This document shows positions 16,405-25,372 of a stretch of 64,000 bases of DNA, piece by piece. Both the position numbers and the translations under genes were made by a program. Source of the stretch: Scardovia wiggsiae (GTDB lineage Bacteria > Actinomycetota > Actinomycetes > Actinomycetales > Bifidobacteriaceae). The first letter of the stretch is position 1. The number at the start of each line of letters is the position of its first letter. The notes below the pieces were generated by a model, which was not told where the DNA came from, made no database searches, and worked only from the letters and a program-made list of their open reading frames with translations. The DNA is taken from NCBI RefSeq assembly GCF_051045985.1, contig NZ_CP157350.1, positions 1,178,001-1,242,000 on the forward strand, in the 5' to 3' direction.

Positions 16405-19400
16405 CTAATTGGCCTCGGTCGTGTCCGTTCCGCCGTCGTCAGATCCTGCAGAACCAGATCCTGCAGAAGCAGTTTCGGCAGGGACCGTACCCGTATCTGC
16501 TGTATTGGCATCCGCTGTATCAGCGTCTGCCGTACCCGCAGCTGCCGTACCTATATCTGCAGTGCCCGCTTCAGCCCCATCCGTATGCTCCTTATCCGCA
16601 TCCGTCCTGCCGGAAGCTGTTTTATCCGATTCGGCAGCCTCAGCCGCAGCGGCAGCGATACGCGCAAGCGTTGCCTTTACCTGCGGAGTAGAGCCCTTGG
16701 GGGCATTGGAATCAGTGTCGTCATAATGGCTTCGCCCATACCCGTGCTTATTCGTATGGACGAAAGGATCCCCGCCTTTAAGCGCATACGGGTCATCATA
16801 ATCTGCAGAAACTGTAGGCTCATCATGAAGGATAAACCCGCGTCCGCCGCATGTCGGGCACTCTTCGGAGAAAGCCTCCACAAGCCCCTGCCCCACACGT
16901 TTCCGGGTCATCTGGACCAGCCCGAGGGAAGTCACCTCAGCAACCTGATGCTTGGTACGGTCACGGGACAGGCATTCCACAAGCCTGCGCAGGACAAGGT
17001 CGCGGTTCTGCGGCATGACCATATCAACAAAATCGATCATGATCATACCACCGATATCGCGCAGACGCAGCTGGCGCACGATCTCTTCGGCAGCTTCCAG
17101 ATTGCACTTGGTAACCGTCTCTTCAAGCGACTGCCCGCGCCCAATAAAACGGCCTGTATTAACATCAATAGTCGTCATGGCCTCAGTGCGGTCAACGATC
17201 AGCGAACCGCCCGACGGGAGATATACCTTACGTTCCATCCCCTTGCGCAGCTGGGAATCAATAGACCATTTATCGAAAACATCCCTGCCCTTATGCTCTT
17301 CAGGATCCCATTTTTCAAGGCGTTCAAGCATATCAGGCGCAGCAGATTCAAGATATTCCCTGATCCTGCTGTACACATCGTCGCCTTCAACAACCAGTTT
17401 GCTGAAATCATCATTGAAAATATCCCGGATCACGCGGATCACGACATCGGGCTCCCCCTGGAGAAGATGGGGGCGCTTGGAACTCTCGTAATCTTTAAGG
17501 CCTTTTTCAACATGGTCCCACTGGCTGACCAGATGCTGCATATCACGCTGCAGCGCCTCTTCACTTGCACCTTCTGCAGCCGTGCGGATAATTACGCCCA
17601 TATTTTTGGGAGCAACTTTATCAACGATATTTTTCAGGCGTGTGCGTTCGCGCTCCGGTAATTTGCGCGAAACGCCGGTAATGCCTCCCGCAGGGACAAG
17701 CACCAGGTAGCGCCCTGCCACAGTGATCTGGGCTGTCAGACGTGCGCCTTTATGCCCGATAGGGTCTTTAGTCACCTGCACGAGCACATTATCGCCCGGC
17801 CTGAATGCGTGCTCCACAAGCCTGGGCTGGCCATCAAGACGGGTAGCGTCCCAGTTGACCTCACCGGCATACAGGACACCATTGCGGTGCTGACCGATAT
17901 CAACGAATGCAGCCTCCATACTGGGCAGTACATTCTGCACGCGCCCCTGGTAGATATTCCCGACGGATGAAACTTCCTCAATATCGGAAATATAATGCTC
18001 TACAAGAACGTTATCTTCGATAACAGAGACCTGTGAGTGGCGCCCCTTCTGACGGACGACCATCAGGCGGTCAACATTCTCGCGGCGAGCCAGGAAATCC
18101 TGCTCGGTAATAAGCGATCTGCGCGAACGTTCCCTGCGGTTGTCCCTGCGGCGCTGGCGTTTGGCTTCCAGCCTCGTAGAGCCTTCGATCCCAGTTATCT
18201 TGTCAATATACTGCTGCTTGCGTGAACGCGGGATCCGCTCATCTTCCTGCTGATCAGCCGAACCCCTGCGGCGACGGCGGCGACGGCGGGTAGAAACCGG
18301 TTCATCGTCTGCCTCATAGTCATCAGCACTGCTATGGGTATGGCTGCCAAACTGCCCCTCATCATCCGGATAGCTGCTGTCCTCACCCTTTCCGCGGCGG
18401 TTCCCTTTCCTGGTGCGCGAGGAGCTGCTGCGGGTACGGCGCCGCGGCTGGGAATCATATTCCTCCTCATCGCCGCCGTCATCGTAACGCCTGCTGTACC
18501 GGCGTTCCCGGGCAAGTTCTTCAAGCTCGCTTTCTATAGGGTTATACGTGATTTCGTCATTTTCAAGGTCTTCCTCGATCTGTTCCACTTCAGCTGCGGC
18601 CCGGCGCTCCTGGGCATTCAGCCGGCGGCTGCTCCGATGCCCTCCGTAAAGGGCATCAGCGTCGCTGTCACCGCTGAAAGCTTTCTCTTCAGCCTGGTGG
18701 GCATTGGGCATACGGATATTGCCTGCAGCAGCGTTCCTGCCGGCGCGTCCGTCATTCCCGTTACGGCTGCCATGAGGCTGCGGACCGATGCCGCGCGATT
18801 TATCTTTCCTGCTGCTCTGCTCTTCCAGAGCCTCATTGATAGTGTCAAGCGTCACATGGCTGCCGCCGCGTGTGGCCCTGGGCCGGACAGAATCGGCAGC
18901 AGGAAGCACAGGCGCCTGGAAAAGGAGCGACATCATAGGCTTTGCGGCAGGAAGGGCTGCCCCGTCCGTATCCTGTCCTGTATTCTGCTGTGAGAACGGT
19001 GCAGAAAACAGGGAATCGCTGCTGTTACCGGTGAACCTGGTGCTGGCCGAGCTGCCGCGGTCATCGGAAGATGTATCCGGGGATGCTGTATCGGCTGCAC
19101 GGGGAGCATGGGCATCCGGTTCGGCCTGGGACGCAGCAATACCTTTATCAACGAACATTTCTTCAGCAAGGGCCTGTATACGCTTACCCCGCGCAGCCGG
19201 CTGCGCATGATTCCCGGTACTTCCGTTTTTCTGGTTGCTGCCATCGTGAGTGTCGCTGCGGGTATCAGCATCCCCTGCAGCATTATTGCGGGTATTACGG
19301 GTATCCGCAGCTTTACCTGCAGCCTTGCGGCTGACCGCTTTTCCCGAGCCGGCATGGGATCCGGATTTTGCACGCCGCCTGTCAGAAACGGGATCGGCAG

Positions 19401-19611
19401 CAGTATCAGAAGCAGTATCGACGACTACCGGCACGGCGCTGTCACCAGCTGCACCCGCGCTGCGCGTTACACGCCCTCTGCTTTTGCGCGTACGTTTCGG
19501 CATACCAGCTGCAGAAAAACGGACGGCAGCCGCCGGGCTTTTCACAGTATCCGGGGCAGACGCCTGCGCATCTTTTATATCTGTATTCAATTTTTCGTCT
19601 TTATCTGACAC
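16405..19611 (-). CDS. rne: ribonuclease E/G family endoribonuclease with long disordered ends
   Basis: 1068 residues. The first 500 or so are Ser/Ala/Asp/Arg-rich with basic clusters. The catalytic core starts with an S1 domain (YQGRVQNVLPSMEAAFVDIG), then the 5'-sensor/DNase-like part with metal-binding IDVNTGRF and MIDFVDM, and the zinc-link CPTCGGRG. The last 100 residues are Thr/Ala/Asp low-complexity repeats (TADADTADANTADTG). The enzyme cleaves AU-rich single-stranded RNA and matures rRNA and tRNA. GTG 19611 is chosen because AGGAG lies eight bases upstream. The extension at the N-terminus rather than only the C-terminus is the actinobacterial form. Confidence 0.95.
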   Translation of the reverse strand: MSDKDEKLNTDIKDAQASAPDTVKSPAAAVRFSAAGMPKRTRKSRGRVTRSAGAAGDSAVPVVVDTASDTAADPVSDRRRAKSGSHAGSGKAVSRKAAGKAADTRNTRNNAAGDADTRSDTHDGSNQKNGSTGNHAQPAARGKRIQALAEEMFVDKGIAASQAEPDAHAPRAADTASPDTSSDDRGSSASTRFTGNSSDSLFSAPFSQQNTGQDTDGAALPAAKPMMSLLFQAPVLPAADSVRPRATRGGSHVTLDTINEALEEQSSRKDKSRGIGPQPHGSRNGNDGRAGRNAAAGNIRMPNAHQAEEKAFSGDSDADALYGGHRSSRRLNAQERRAAAEVEQIEEDLENDEITYNPIESELEELARERRYSRRYDDGGDEEEYDSQPRRRTRSSSSRTRKGNRRGKGEDSSYPDDEGQFGSHTHSSADDYEADDEPVSTRRRRRRRRGSADQQEDERIPRSRKQQYIDKITGIEGSTRLEAKRQRRRDNRRERSRRSLITEQDFLARRENVDRLMVVRQKGRHSQVSVIEDNVLVEHYISDIEEVSSVGNIYQGRVQNVLPSMEAAFVDIGQHRNGVLYAGEVNWDATRLDGQPRLVEHAFRPGDNVLVQVTKDPIGHKGARLTAQITVAGRYLVLVPAGGITGVSRKLPERERTRLKNIVDKVAPKNMGVIIRTAAEGASEEALQRDMQHLVSQWDHVEKGLKDYESSKRPHLLQGEPDVVIRVIRDIFNDDFSKLVVEGDDVYSRIREYLESAAPDMLERLEKWDPEEHKGRDVFDKWSIDSQLRKGMERKVYLPSGGSLIVDRTEAMTTIDVNTGRFIGRGQSLEETVTKCNLEAAEEIVRQLRLRDIGGMIMIDFVDMVMPQNRDLVLRRLVECLSRDRTKHQVAEVTSLGLVQMTRKRVGQGLVEAFSEECPTCGGRGFILHDEPTVSADYDDPYALKGGDPFVHTNKHGYGRSHYDDTDSNAPKGSTPQVKATLARIAAAAAEAAESDKTASGRTDADKEHTDGAEAGTADIGTAAAGTADADTADANTADTGTVPAETASAGSGSAGSDDGGTDTTEAN

Positions 19612-19883
19612 GTTATTTACTCCTAGCGGAACACACTGCATTGTGTTCCGGGTCCTGGCCATGCACGCTGCTGCCTATGCACTGCTCAGCATTCGAGCCT
19701 GTACGCGCAGCAAGCTTCCATAGCTTCCCAAAAGTCTTCCAGCAGGGCGGACACCAGCACATCCCGGGAAAACAACAACTCCGGGAGGGATCAACGCCCA
19801 ACACGTCCGGCGGCATGCAGTCCGCCTTCTATAAGTATTGCATACCTTGCCGAAAATCCATAACACACCCCGCCATTAGCAGA
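19612..19883. other. intergenic region between rne and tRNA-Thr
   Basis: About 270 bp containing the upstream region of rne. No gene and no clear rne promoter were identified. Confidence 0.4.
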
Positions 19884-19911
19884 TAGACAAATCGTGAGTA
19901 TCAAGTAAAAT
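19884..19911 (+). promoter_or_regulatory. promoter of tRNA-Thr/tRNA-Leu
   Basis: TAGACA and TAAAAT, each five of six consensus bases, lie 16 bp apart, 22 bp before tRNA-Thr. Confidence 0.6.
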
Positions 19912-19933
19912 GATTTTTTGTGTTTCCGCACAT

Positions 19934-20006
19934 GCCGCTTTAGCTCAGTTGGTAGAGCGTCTCACTCGTAATGAGAAGGTCACCAGTCCGATTCTGGTAA
20001 GCGGCT
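19934..20006 (+). tRNA. tRNA-Thr (CGU)
   Basis: Acceptor GCCGCTT pairs with AAGCGGC. The anticodon arm TCTCACTCGTAATGAGA carries CGT. The D-arm and T-arm are regular; CCA is not encoded. Confidence 0.96.
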
Positions 20007-20085
20007 CCCCTTCACGTTTTCACGGCCTGCCGCCGAAGAAGGTGGATCATGTATCCTATCGGTCGGTGAAGGAAAGCTGCCCAAC

Positions 20086-20166
20086 GCGCGAGTGGCGGAA
20101 TTGGTAGACGCGCAGGATTTAGGTTCCTGTGTCTTTGACGTGAGGGTTCAAGTCCCTTCTCGCGCA
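20086..20166 (+). tRNA. tRNA-Leu (UAG)
   Basis: A class II tRNA with acceptor GCGCGAG/CTCGCGC, anticodon arm CAGGATTTAGGTTCCTG carrying TAG, a long variable arm and discriminator A. It is 79 bp after tRNA-Thr and probably co-transcribed. Confidence 0.96.
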
Positions 20167-20218
20167 CAGATATTCATTCCTACTATTGCGGTATAACCCT
20201 CTTTTTCCGCATCCAGCC

Positions 20219-20920
20219 TTATACGAGTTCCGCAAAATGCGCGGCCATAGCACGGATAGCCGCCCCGCGGTGGGAAATAGCGTCCTTCTGCTCCGGAGAC
20301 ATCTGGGCACTGGTCAGGGGCTGCCCGTTATTCTGCGCCCGCTGCTGATCTGTAACACGGCTCTGGTCATCAGGGACGAATAGGGGGTCGTACCCAAAAC
20401 CATTGCTGCCCCGGGGAGAGCGTGCAATGCGGCCTGGCATTTCACCCGTTTCTACATATTCGGTATACTCCGCAGCACAGCTTCCCTTCCCCCCGCCATT
20501 ACCCGTGCCATCAGCGCGCGGCACTACCAGCGCACAGGCGCAGCGGAAACGAGCAGAACGCCCGGTGCCGGGGATATCCGTAAGCTGGGCAAGAAGCAAG
20601 GCATTATTGGCAGCATCATCACCATGGGCCCCTGACCAGCGCGCGGAGAGGATGCCGGGTGCATTGCCCATAACATCTACGATCAGGCCTGAATCATCAG
20701 CCATTGCAGGAAGCCCTGTGCGCTGCGCAGCGTCGCGCGCTTTGAGAAGGGCATTCTCCTGGAACGTTATCCCCGTTTCACGCGGATCAGGAAGCCCGGC
20801 ATCTTCAGACGTTATGAACTCAAATCGTGCTGCCGCACTTCCCATTTCGTCGGCCAGGATGTGTTCGATCTCACGTATTTTTCCGCGATTATGCGTTGCA
20901 ACCACAATACGCCGGACCAT
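20219..20920 (-). CDS. rdgB: XTP/dITP pyrophosphatase (Ham1/RdgB family)
   Basis: 233 residues. It hydrolyses non-canonical dITP, XTP and ITP to monophosphates, keeping damaged purines out of DNA and RNA. Family marks are VVATHNRGKIREI, TFQENALLKARDAA, MADDSGLIVDVMG, GAPG-like NAPGILSARW, GSNGFGYDPLF and SHRGAAI. An Asn/Gly/Lys-rich insert of about 20 residues lies between the RCACALVV strand and the EYVETGEMPG strand. ATG 20920 with AGGTGACC upstream sits four bases after the rph stop, the common rph-rdgB pair. Confidence 0.95.
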   Translation of the reverse strand: MVRRIVVATHNRGKIREIEHILADEMGSAAARFEFITSEDAGLPDPRETGITFQENALLKARDAAQRTGLPAMADDSGLIVDVMGNAPGILSARWSGAHGDDAANNALLLAQLTDIPGTGRSARFRCACALVVPRADGTGNGGGKGSCAAEYTEYVETGEMPGRIARSPRGSNGFGYDPLFVPDDQSRVTDQQRAQNNGQPLTSAQMSPEQKDAISHRGAAIRAMAAHFAELV

Positions 20921-20924
20921 AAGG

Positions 20925-21761
20925 TCACCTGCCTTCTGCTGAGGACACCGGCCGGATTGTTTTGCCTGTATATTCCAAGGTTTCCCCCAGCGGCATCTCC
21001 AGAGCCTTACGCTGAAGCTGCTGAAGCTCGCTGTTTCCCTTCTGCGCGAGATCCAGCAAAGTGCCGAGCTCGTCCCTGCTGAAGGGGCGGTGCTCCGCTG
21101 TCCCCTGTATTTCAATAAACTGGCCGTTTCCGGTCATCGCTATATTCATATCAGTCATCGCCTGTGAATCTTCCGTATACGGCAGGTCAAGCATAGGCGT
21201 GCCGTTGATGATCCCCACTGAAACTGCCGATACCTGGTCTTTAAGCACTGCTTTTACCGATTTGATCTTCTTCTTTCCTTTTGCCCACTCCAGGGCATCG
21301 GCAAGGGCTATGTAGGCACCGGTCACCGATGCCGTCCGGGTGCCGCCGTCCGCCTGGAGCACGTCGCAGTCGATCTGTATCTGGTTTTCCCCAAGCTTGC
21401 TCAGGTCTGTAACTCCGCGCAGGACACGGCCAATAAGCCGGCTGATCTCATGGGTACGGCCCCCGACTTTGCCTTTTACCGATTCACGGTCTGTACGGTC
21501 CTGGGTGGCGCGGGGGATCATCGCATATTCTGCGGTGACCCATCCCAATCCGCTGTCACGCCGCCAGCGCGGTACCCCCTGAGTGAAAGTCGCAGTGCAC
21601 AGTACCCGGGTATTCCCGCATTCAATCAGTACTGAGCCTTCCGGAGACTGTGTCCATCCGCGGATGACCTTTACCGGCCTCAGCTCATCAACTGCCCGGC
21701 CATCTGCGCGCACTGCATTCAGCGCATCGCTGTCAGGAAGCAAATCCTTGATCTGCGTCAT
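20925..21761 (-). CDS. rph: ribonuclease PH
   Basis: 278 residues. It is a phosphorolytic 3'-5' exoribonuclease that trims tRNA precursors. Motifs are RADGRAVDELRPV, GNTRVLCTATF, MIPRATQDRTDRE, RLIGRVLRG, IDCDVLQADGGTRTASVTG and MTDMNIAMTG. Length is slightly above the 240-260 typical because of the C-terminal EMPLGETLEYTGK tail. ATG 21761 has GGAG seven bases upstream. It is divergent from pncB; the shared intergenic region carries palindromic and tandem sites. Confidence 0.97.
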   Translation of the reverse strand: MTQIKDLLPDSDALNAVRADGRAVDELRPVKVIRGWTQSPEGSVLIECGNTRVLCTATFTQGVPRWRRDSGLGWVTAEYAMIPRATQDRTDRESVKGKVGGRTHEISRLIGRVLRGVTDLSKLGENQIQIDCDVLQADGGTRTASVTGAYIALADALEWAKGKKKIKSVKAVLKDQVSAVSVGIINGTPMLDLPYTEDSQAMTDMNIAMTGNGQFIEIQGTAEHRPFSRDELGTLLDLAQKGNSELQQLQRKALEMPLGETLEYTGKTIRPVSSAEGR

Positions 21762-21806
21762 ACTAACTCCTTCGCCATAGTATCCGGATTCTCAAGATTC
21801 TATACT

Positions 21807-21854
21807 TAAGACTAGTCTTAGGGTATAAGGTACAGTCTTAGGGTATAAGGTACA
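21807..21854. promoter_or_regulatory. operator-like palindrome and 20-bp tandem repeat upstream of pncB
   Basis: TAAGACTAGTCTTA (21807-21820) is a perfect 14-bp palindrome. Its right half starts the first of two identical 20-bp copies of GTCTTAGGGTATAAGGTACA (21815-21834 and 21835-21854). Each copy contains TATAAG, a possible -10. It lies between divergent rph and pncB. Confidence 0.55.
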
Positions 21855-21904
21855 GGCATGCGGTGTTTCAGTACCCGTACCGGAAAAGGAAGGCAGGAAG
21901 CCTT

Positions 21905-23284
21905 ATGCCTTACCGGACCGCCAAGGATTGGAGTGCTATGGTCAGTTCTGATATTTCACCGGCAATGATGACCGATATGTACGAATACACCATGCTCGAT
22001 GCGGCGCTTAAAGACGGTACCGCTGCGCGCCAAAGCGTATTCGAAGTATTCACCAGGCATCTCCCTTCGGGGCGCCGCTACGGCGTGATGGCAGGGCTGG
22101 GGCGCATCCTTGCTTATCTCAGAAATTTCCGGCTCAACGACAGCGAGCTGGCATACCTTCACGATAACCATATCGTTTCCCCGGAAACTGTCGATTATCT
22201 CAGCAATTTTACGTTCACGGGGACTATCCGCGCCTACCGTGAGGGGGAAATGTTTTTTGCTGACTCCCCTATCCTCCAGGTGGAAGGGTCTTTCGGTGAA
22301 TGCGTGCTTCTGGAAACGCTGGTTTTAAGTATCCTCAATTACGACTGTTCTGTGGCATCGGCAGCTTCACGCATCACATCGGCTGCGGGCGGGCGGCCCT
22401 GTGCAGATATGGGCGGACGGCGCATCAGCGAATATGCTGCAATCGCTGCTTCCCGGGCAGCGGTCGTAGGCGGGTTCGCCTCGACTGCGAACCTTGCCGC
22501 AGCCAAACTGTACGGCATACCCTGCATCGGTACCGCAGCGCATGCTTTCACACTTGTGCATGACACCGAATGCGACGCTTTCACATCGCAGGTCAGCGCT
22601 TTAGGGGCAAAAACTACGCTGCTCACGGACACATATAATATTGACGACGCCATAAAAACAGCGGTAGAAGTGGCCGGCCCCGGGCTCGGCGGGATCCGTA
22701 TCGATTCAGGGGACCTGGCCTCCCTGGCCCAGCGGGCACGCCATCAGCTGGATGCTTTGGGGGCAACGGATACAAAAATCACGGTCACCAATGACCTTGA
22801 CGAATACGCTATTGCTGCCCTTGCTGCCGCACCTATTGATTCATACGGCGTCGGCACCCGCCTTGTTACAGGGTCCGGGCATGTGACGAACAATATGGTT
22901 TACAAGCTGGTTGAGCGCGAAGGCACTGACGGCTCCATGCATCCCGTTGCCAAAAAGTCTTTCGGCAAGGCCACTGACGGCTGGCGCAAGCGCGCAGTCC
23001 GTTCCTACCAGTATGGGCTTGCCCAGGGGGAGGTGGTCCTGGCAGGCGATCAGAAGTCCCTGGAGAACTGCGCACTTCCTGCTGAATACGGCGATACCCG
23101 CGATCTGCAGATAACCGCTGTGGACCATGGTTTAATCGACGAAAGCCTTACTACCCACGAGGCGCTGTTCGCGGCACGCGAATACCACTTGGCCGCACTC
23201 AGGGAACTTCCCGTAAGTGCCCTGTCGCTCAGCGACGGCGAACCTGCTATCCCGACACAGGTCATCACTGTCGGCCGCGGCTGA
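21905..23284 (+). CDS. pncB: nicotinate phosphoribosyltransferase
   Basis: 459 residues. It converts nicotinate, PRPP and ATP to nicotinate mononucleotide in NAD salvage. Motifs are MMTDMYEYTMLDAAL at the start, GYGVMAGLG-like RYGVMAGLGR, the phosphorylatable-His segment GTAAHAFTLVHDTE, GIRIDSGDLASLA and TNDLDEYAI. It is of the longer actinobacterial form. ATG 21905 has GGAAG just upstream; a GTG at 21863 and a later ATG at 21938 are alternatives. It stands alone, divergent from rph, with a likely regulated promoter. Confidence 0.94.
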   Translation: MPYRTAKDWSAMVSSDISPAMMTDMYEYTMLDAALKDGTAARQSVFEVFTRHLPSGRRYGVMAGLGRILAYLRNFRLNDSELAYLHDNHIVSPETVDYLSNFTFTGTIRAYREGEMFFADSPILQVEGSFGECVLLETLVLSILNYDCSVASAASRITSAAGGRPCADMGGRRISEYAAIAASRAAVVGGFASTANLAAAKLYGIPCIGTAAHAFTLVHDTECDAFTSQVSALGAKTTLLTDTYNIDDAIKTAVEVAGPGLGGIRIDSGDLASLAQRARHQLDALGATDTKITVTNDLDEYAIAALAAAPIDSYGVGTRLVTGSGHVTNNMVYKLVEREGTDGSMHPVAKKSFGKATDGWRKRAVRSYQYGLAQGEVVLAGDQKSLENCALPAEYGDTRDLQITAVDHGLIDESLTTHEALFAAREYHLAALRELPVSALSLSDGEPAIPTQVITVGRG

Positions 23285-23356
23285 GGGCAGCGGGGACAGC
23301 TATCAGCCAAAGGGCCCGCCGGCAGCAATGGAGGCAGAAAGCAGGGACAGGGAAAC

Positions 23357-23713
23357 TTAAAACCCTGAACTCCCTGAGCCGCGCATCTGGCTGTAGACTT
23401 TTTTGCATTCAGGGCAGACAGGGTACTGCTCCGGATTACGCTTAGGTATCCACACTTTACCGCACAGCGCTATAACCGGCCGTCCCGTGATACGTGCCTG
23501 TTCCAGGCGTTCTTTAGACACATAATGTGCATAGCGGTCATTGTCGCCGTCATCGCCCCGCCTGCTTTTTTCATCGGTCTCTTCACGCTCCAGGACAGCG
23601 GTCCCTGCTGACTGGTCCGGCATCTCCTGCGGCTGCAGCCCAGGTGCACTCTCCGTATCCTCATTGCGGATATCCCTGTCCCATATGCTGTTGCTGTTAT
23701 GCATCCCATCCAT
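23357..23713 (-). CDS. DUF3039 protein
   Basis: 118 residues. The C-terminal half is the actinobacterial DUF3039 domain: DRYAHYVSKERLEQARITGR, then PVIALCGKVWIP and YPVCPECKKVYSQM. The spaced cysteines (CGK and CPEC) suggest a small zinc-binding unit. The first 55 residues are polar, acidic and probably disordered. Function is unknown; presence throughout actinobacteria suggests a core role. It is divergent from coaD and shares a palindromic promoter region. Confidence 0.88.
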   Translation of the reverse strand: MDGMHNSNSIWDRDIRNEDTESAPGLQPQEMPDQSAGTAVLEREETDEKSRRGDDGDNDRYAHYVSKERLEQARITGRPVIALCGKVWIPKRNPEQYPVCPECKKVYSQMRGSGSSGF

Positions 23714-23756
23714 GCTTTCAAGCCCCCTGCTGTAAAAACTGTATGTCTGTTCTGAC

Positions 23757-23772
23757 TAGATTATATAATCTA
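23757..23772. promoter_or_regulatory. 16-bp palindrome overlapping divergent -10 boxes
   Basis: TAGATTATATAATCTA is a perfect palindrome that contains TATAAT on both strands, midway between the DUF3039 gene and coaD. Two copies of ATTGTGCTTT follow in tandem (about 23792-23812). Confidence 0.5.
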
Positions 23773-23839
23773 CCCTGTTATTGCGCCATTATTGTGCTTT
23801 AATTGTGCTTTCAAAAAAATCATGCGGTAAACTTGGACT

Positions 23840-24340
23840 ATGACTATTGCAGTATGCCCGGGGTCTTTTGACCCCGTCACATCCGGCCATCTGGACGTTA
23901 TTGAACGGTGCGCACAGTTCTTTGATGAGATCCATGTTGTCGTAGCCGTAAATTCAGCCAAAAAACCTTTATTCACTGAGGCCGAGCGTGTGCAGCTGAT
24001 ACAGGATGCCCTTTATGCCGATGGATGCACCAATGCTGTAGTTTCCAGCACCAGCGGGCTGATCACCGAATACTGCATCAAAGTCGATGCAAGCGTCATC
24101 GTAAAAGGCCTGCGCCAGAACGGCGATTATGAGGCAGAGCTCGGCATGGCCCTGGTCAACCGCAAGCTTGCCGGCGTTGAAACACTTTTTCTGCCGGCAG
24201 ACCCGATCAAGGAACATATCTCAAGCTCTATCGTCAAGGATGTTGCCCGCCATGGCGGCGATATCTCAGGGATGGTGCCCGATAACGTAGTTGCCCCCCT
24301 GTTGAGGGTCCTGCGGGATGATATGCAGAAGAACCCCTGA
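23840..24340 (+). CDS. coaD: phosphopantetheine adenylyltransferase
   Basis: 166 residues. It transfers AMP from ATP to 4'-phosphopantetheine, the fourth step of coenzyme A synthesis. Nucleotidyltransferase motifs GSFDPVTSGHLDVI and HISSSIVKDVARHGGDI are intact, and KGLRQNGDYEAELGMAL is the family's pantetheine-site helix. Length is normal. It heads the rightward group coaD, coiled-coil gene, DUF177, rpmF. Confidence 0.97.
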   Translation: MTIAVCPGSFDPVTSGHLDVIERCAQFFDEIHVVVAVNSAKKPLFTEAERVQLIQDALYADGCTNAVVSSTSGLITEYCIKVDASVIVKGLRQNGDYEAELGMALVNRKLAGVETLFLPADPIKEHISSSIVKDVARHGGDISGMVPDNVVAPLLRVLRDDMQKNP

Positions 24341-24487
24341 TACCGCCCGGCCTGCGAACGGCAGATATTCAGACAGTCCCCATATGGTGGGGATAGAGCG
24401 TCAAGGCGGATACCATGGCAGGTTGCATGCGGATATCATGCGAAGGAAGTAAAATACAGTAAAGGATAACTCACAGGGAAGGCCATT

Positions 24488-25276
24488 ATGGACGATACTA
24501 CTTCACAGGATGCAGAGTTCAGTGCGGAGGATGAAGCCTCTGATGAAACTCAGGCAACGCTTCCTGAGCAAAATATTATAAATGACAATGATAACGGTGA
24601 GGACAGCAATGCCGGGCAGGACGAAAGCCCCGCTAATGCTGCGCTGAAGGCACTGCACGATTATATACCTGAAACTTATAAGGATAACAGCGCTGAGGCG
24701 GACGATGATGACGACCGCATAGGTGACGAGCAGTTCACCACCGCGTATGACATTATTGAGCATATGGAGCAGCTTATTGAAGAAGCCAAGACAGGGGTGT
24801 TCAATGCTGATGTGGCTAAAATCAATAAAAGTGAGTTCCTTGATCTGCTCCACGACCTGAAAAAAGACCTCCCCGTGCAGCTTGAGCGTGCCTCTGCACT
24901 GATGCGCGAAGCTGAACGCCGTCTGGAGAATGCGCAGACACAGTCAAGCTCCATAGTCTCTGATGCGCGCAGCCAGGCCGCCGGGATCATACGCGAAGCC
25001 AACGAACAGGCACAGTTCCTTGCAGGCCAGGAAAACGTAGTGTCTATCGCCACGCAGAAAGCCCGCGGGATACTTGACAATGCCCAGGATAAGGCCAACC
25101 AGCTCACAGCCGGAGCAAACAGGTACGCACAGAAATCCATGCACGATTTGGATGAGCAGATCACCGAGATCCATAACAGTATCCAGTCCGGCCTGGAAGT
25201 GCTGCATGAACGGCAAAAACAGGCCGAACAGGAGATCCCGCGGCTGTCAGCGGATGATTATCCCGACCGCCAGTAG
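24488..25276 (+). CDS. coiled-coil protein of the coaD-rpmF cluster
   Basis: 262 residues with no membrane segment. Residues 1-80 are acidic and low-complexity. From about 85 to 245 it is predicted helical, with heptad-like Ala/Gln/Glu/Leu stretches (SDARSQAAGIIREANEQAQF). This resembles the stalk-like region of F-type ATP synthase b subunits and DivIVA-like proteins. Similar genes sit between coaD and DUF177 in bifidobacteria, without a proven role. A scaffold or cell-division function is only a guess. ATG 24488 follows AGGGAAGG. Confidence 0.75.
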   Translation: MDDTTSQDAEFSAEDEASDETQATLPEQNIINDNDNGEDSNAGQDESPANAALKALHDYIPETYKDNSAEADDDDDRIGDEQFTTAYDIIEHMEQLIEEAKTGVFNADVAKINKSEFLDLLHDLKKDLPVQLERASALMREAERRLENAQTQSSSIVSDARSQAAGIIREANEQAQFLAGQENVVSIATQKARGILDNAQDKANQLTAGANRYAQKSMHDLDEQITEIHNSIQSGLEVLHERQKQAEQEIPRLSADDYPDRQ

Positions 25277-25372
25277 CATAACCATATACAGGATATTGAA
25301 ATATGTAAGGTATTGAGGTACTGTACCGCGTACATCACACTTAAAAGATATCAAAAGGAATTAAGAGGATAT

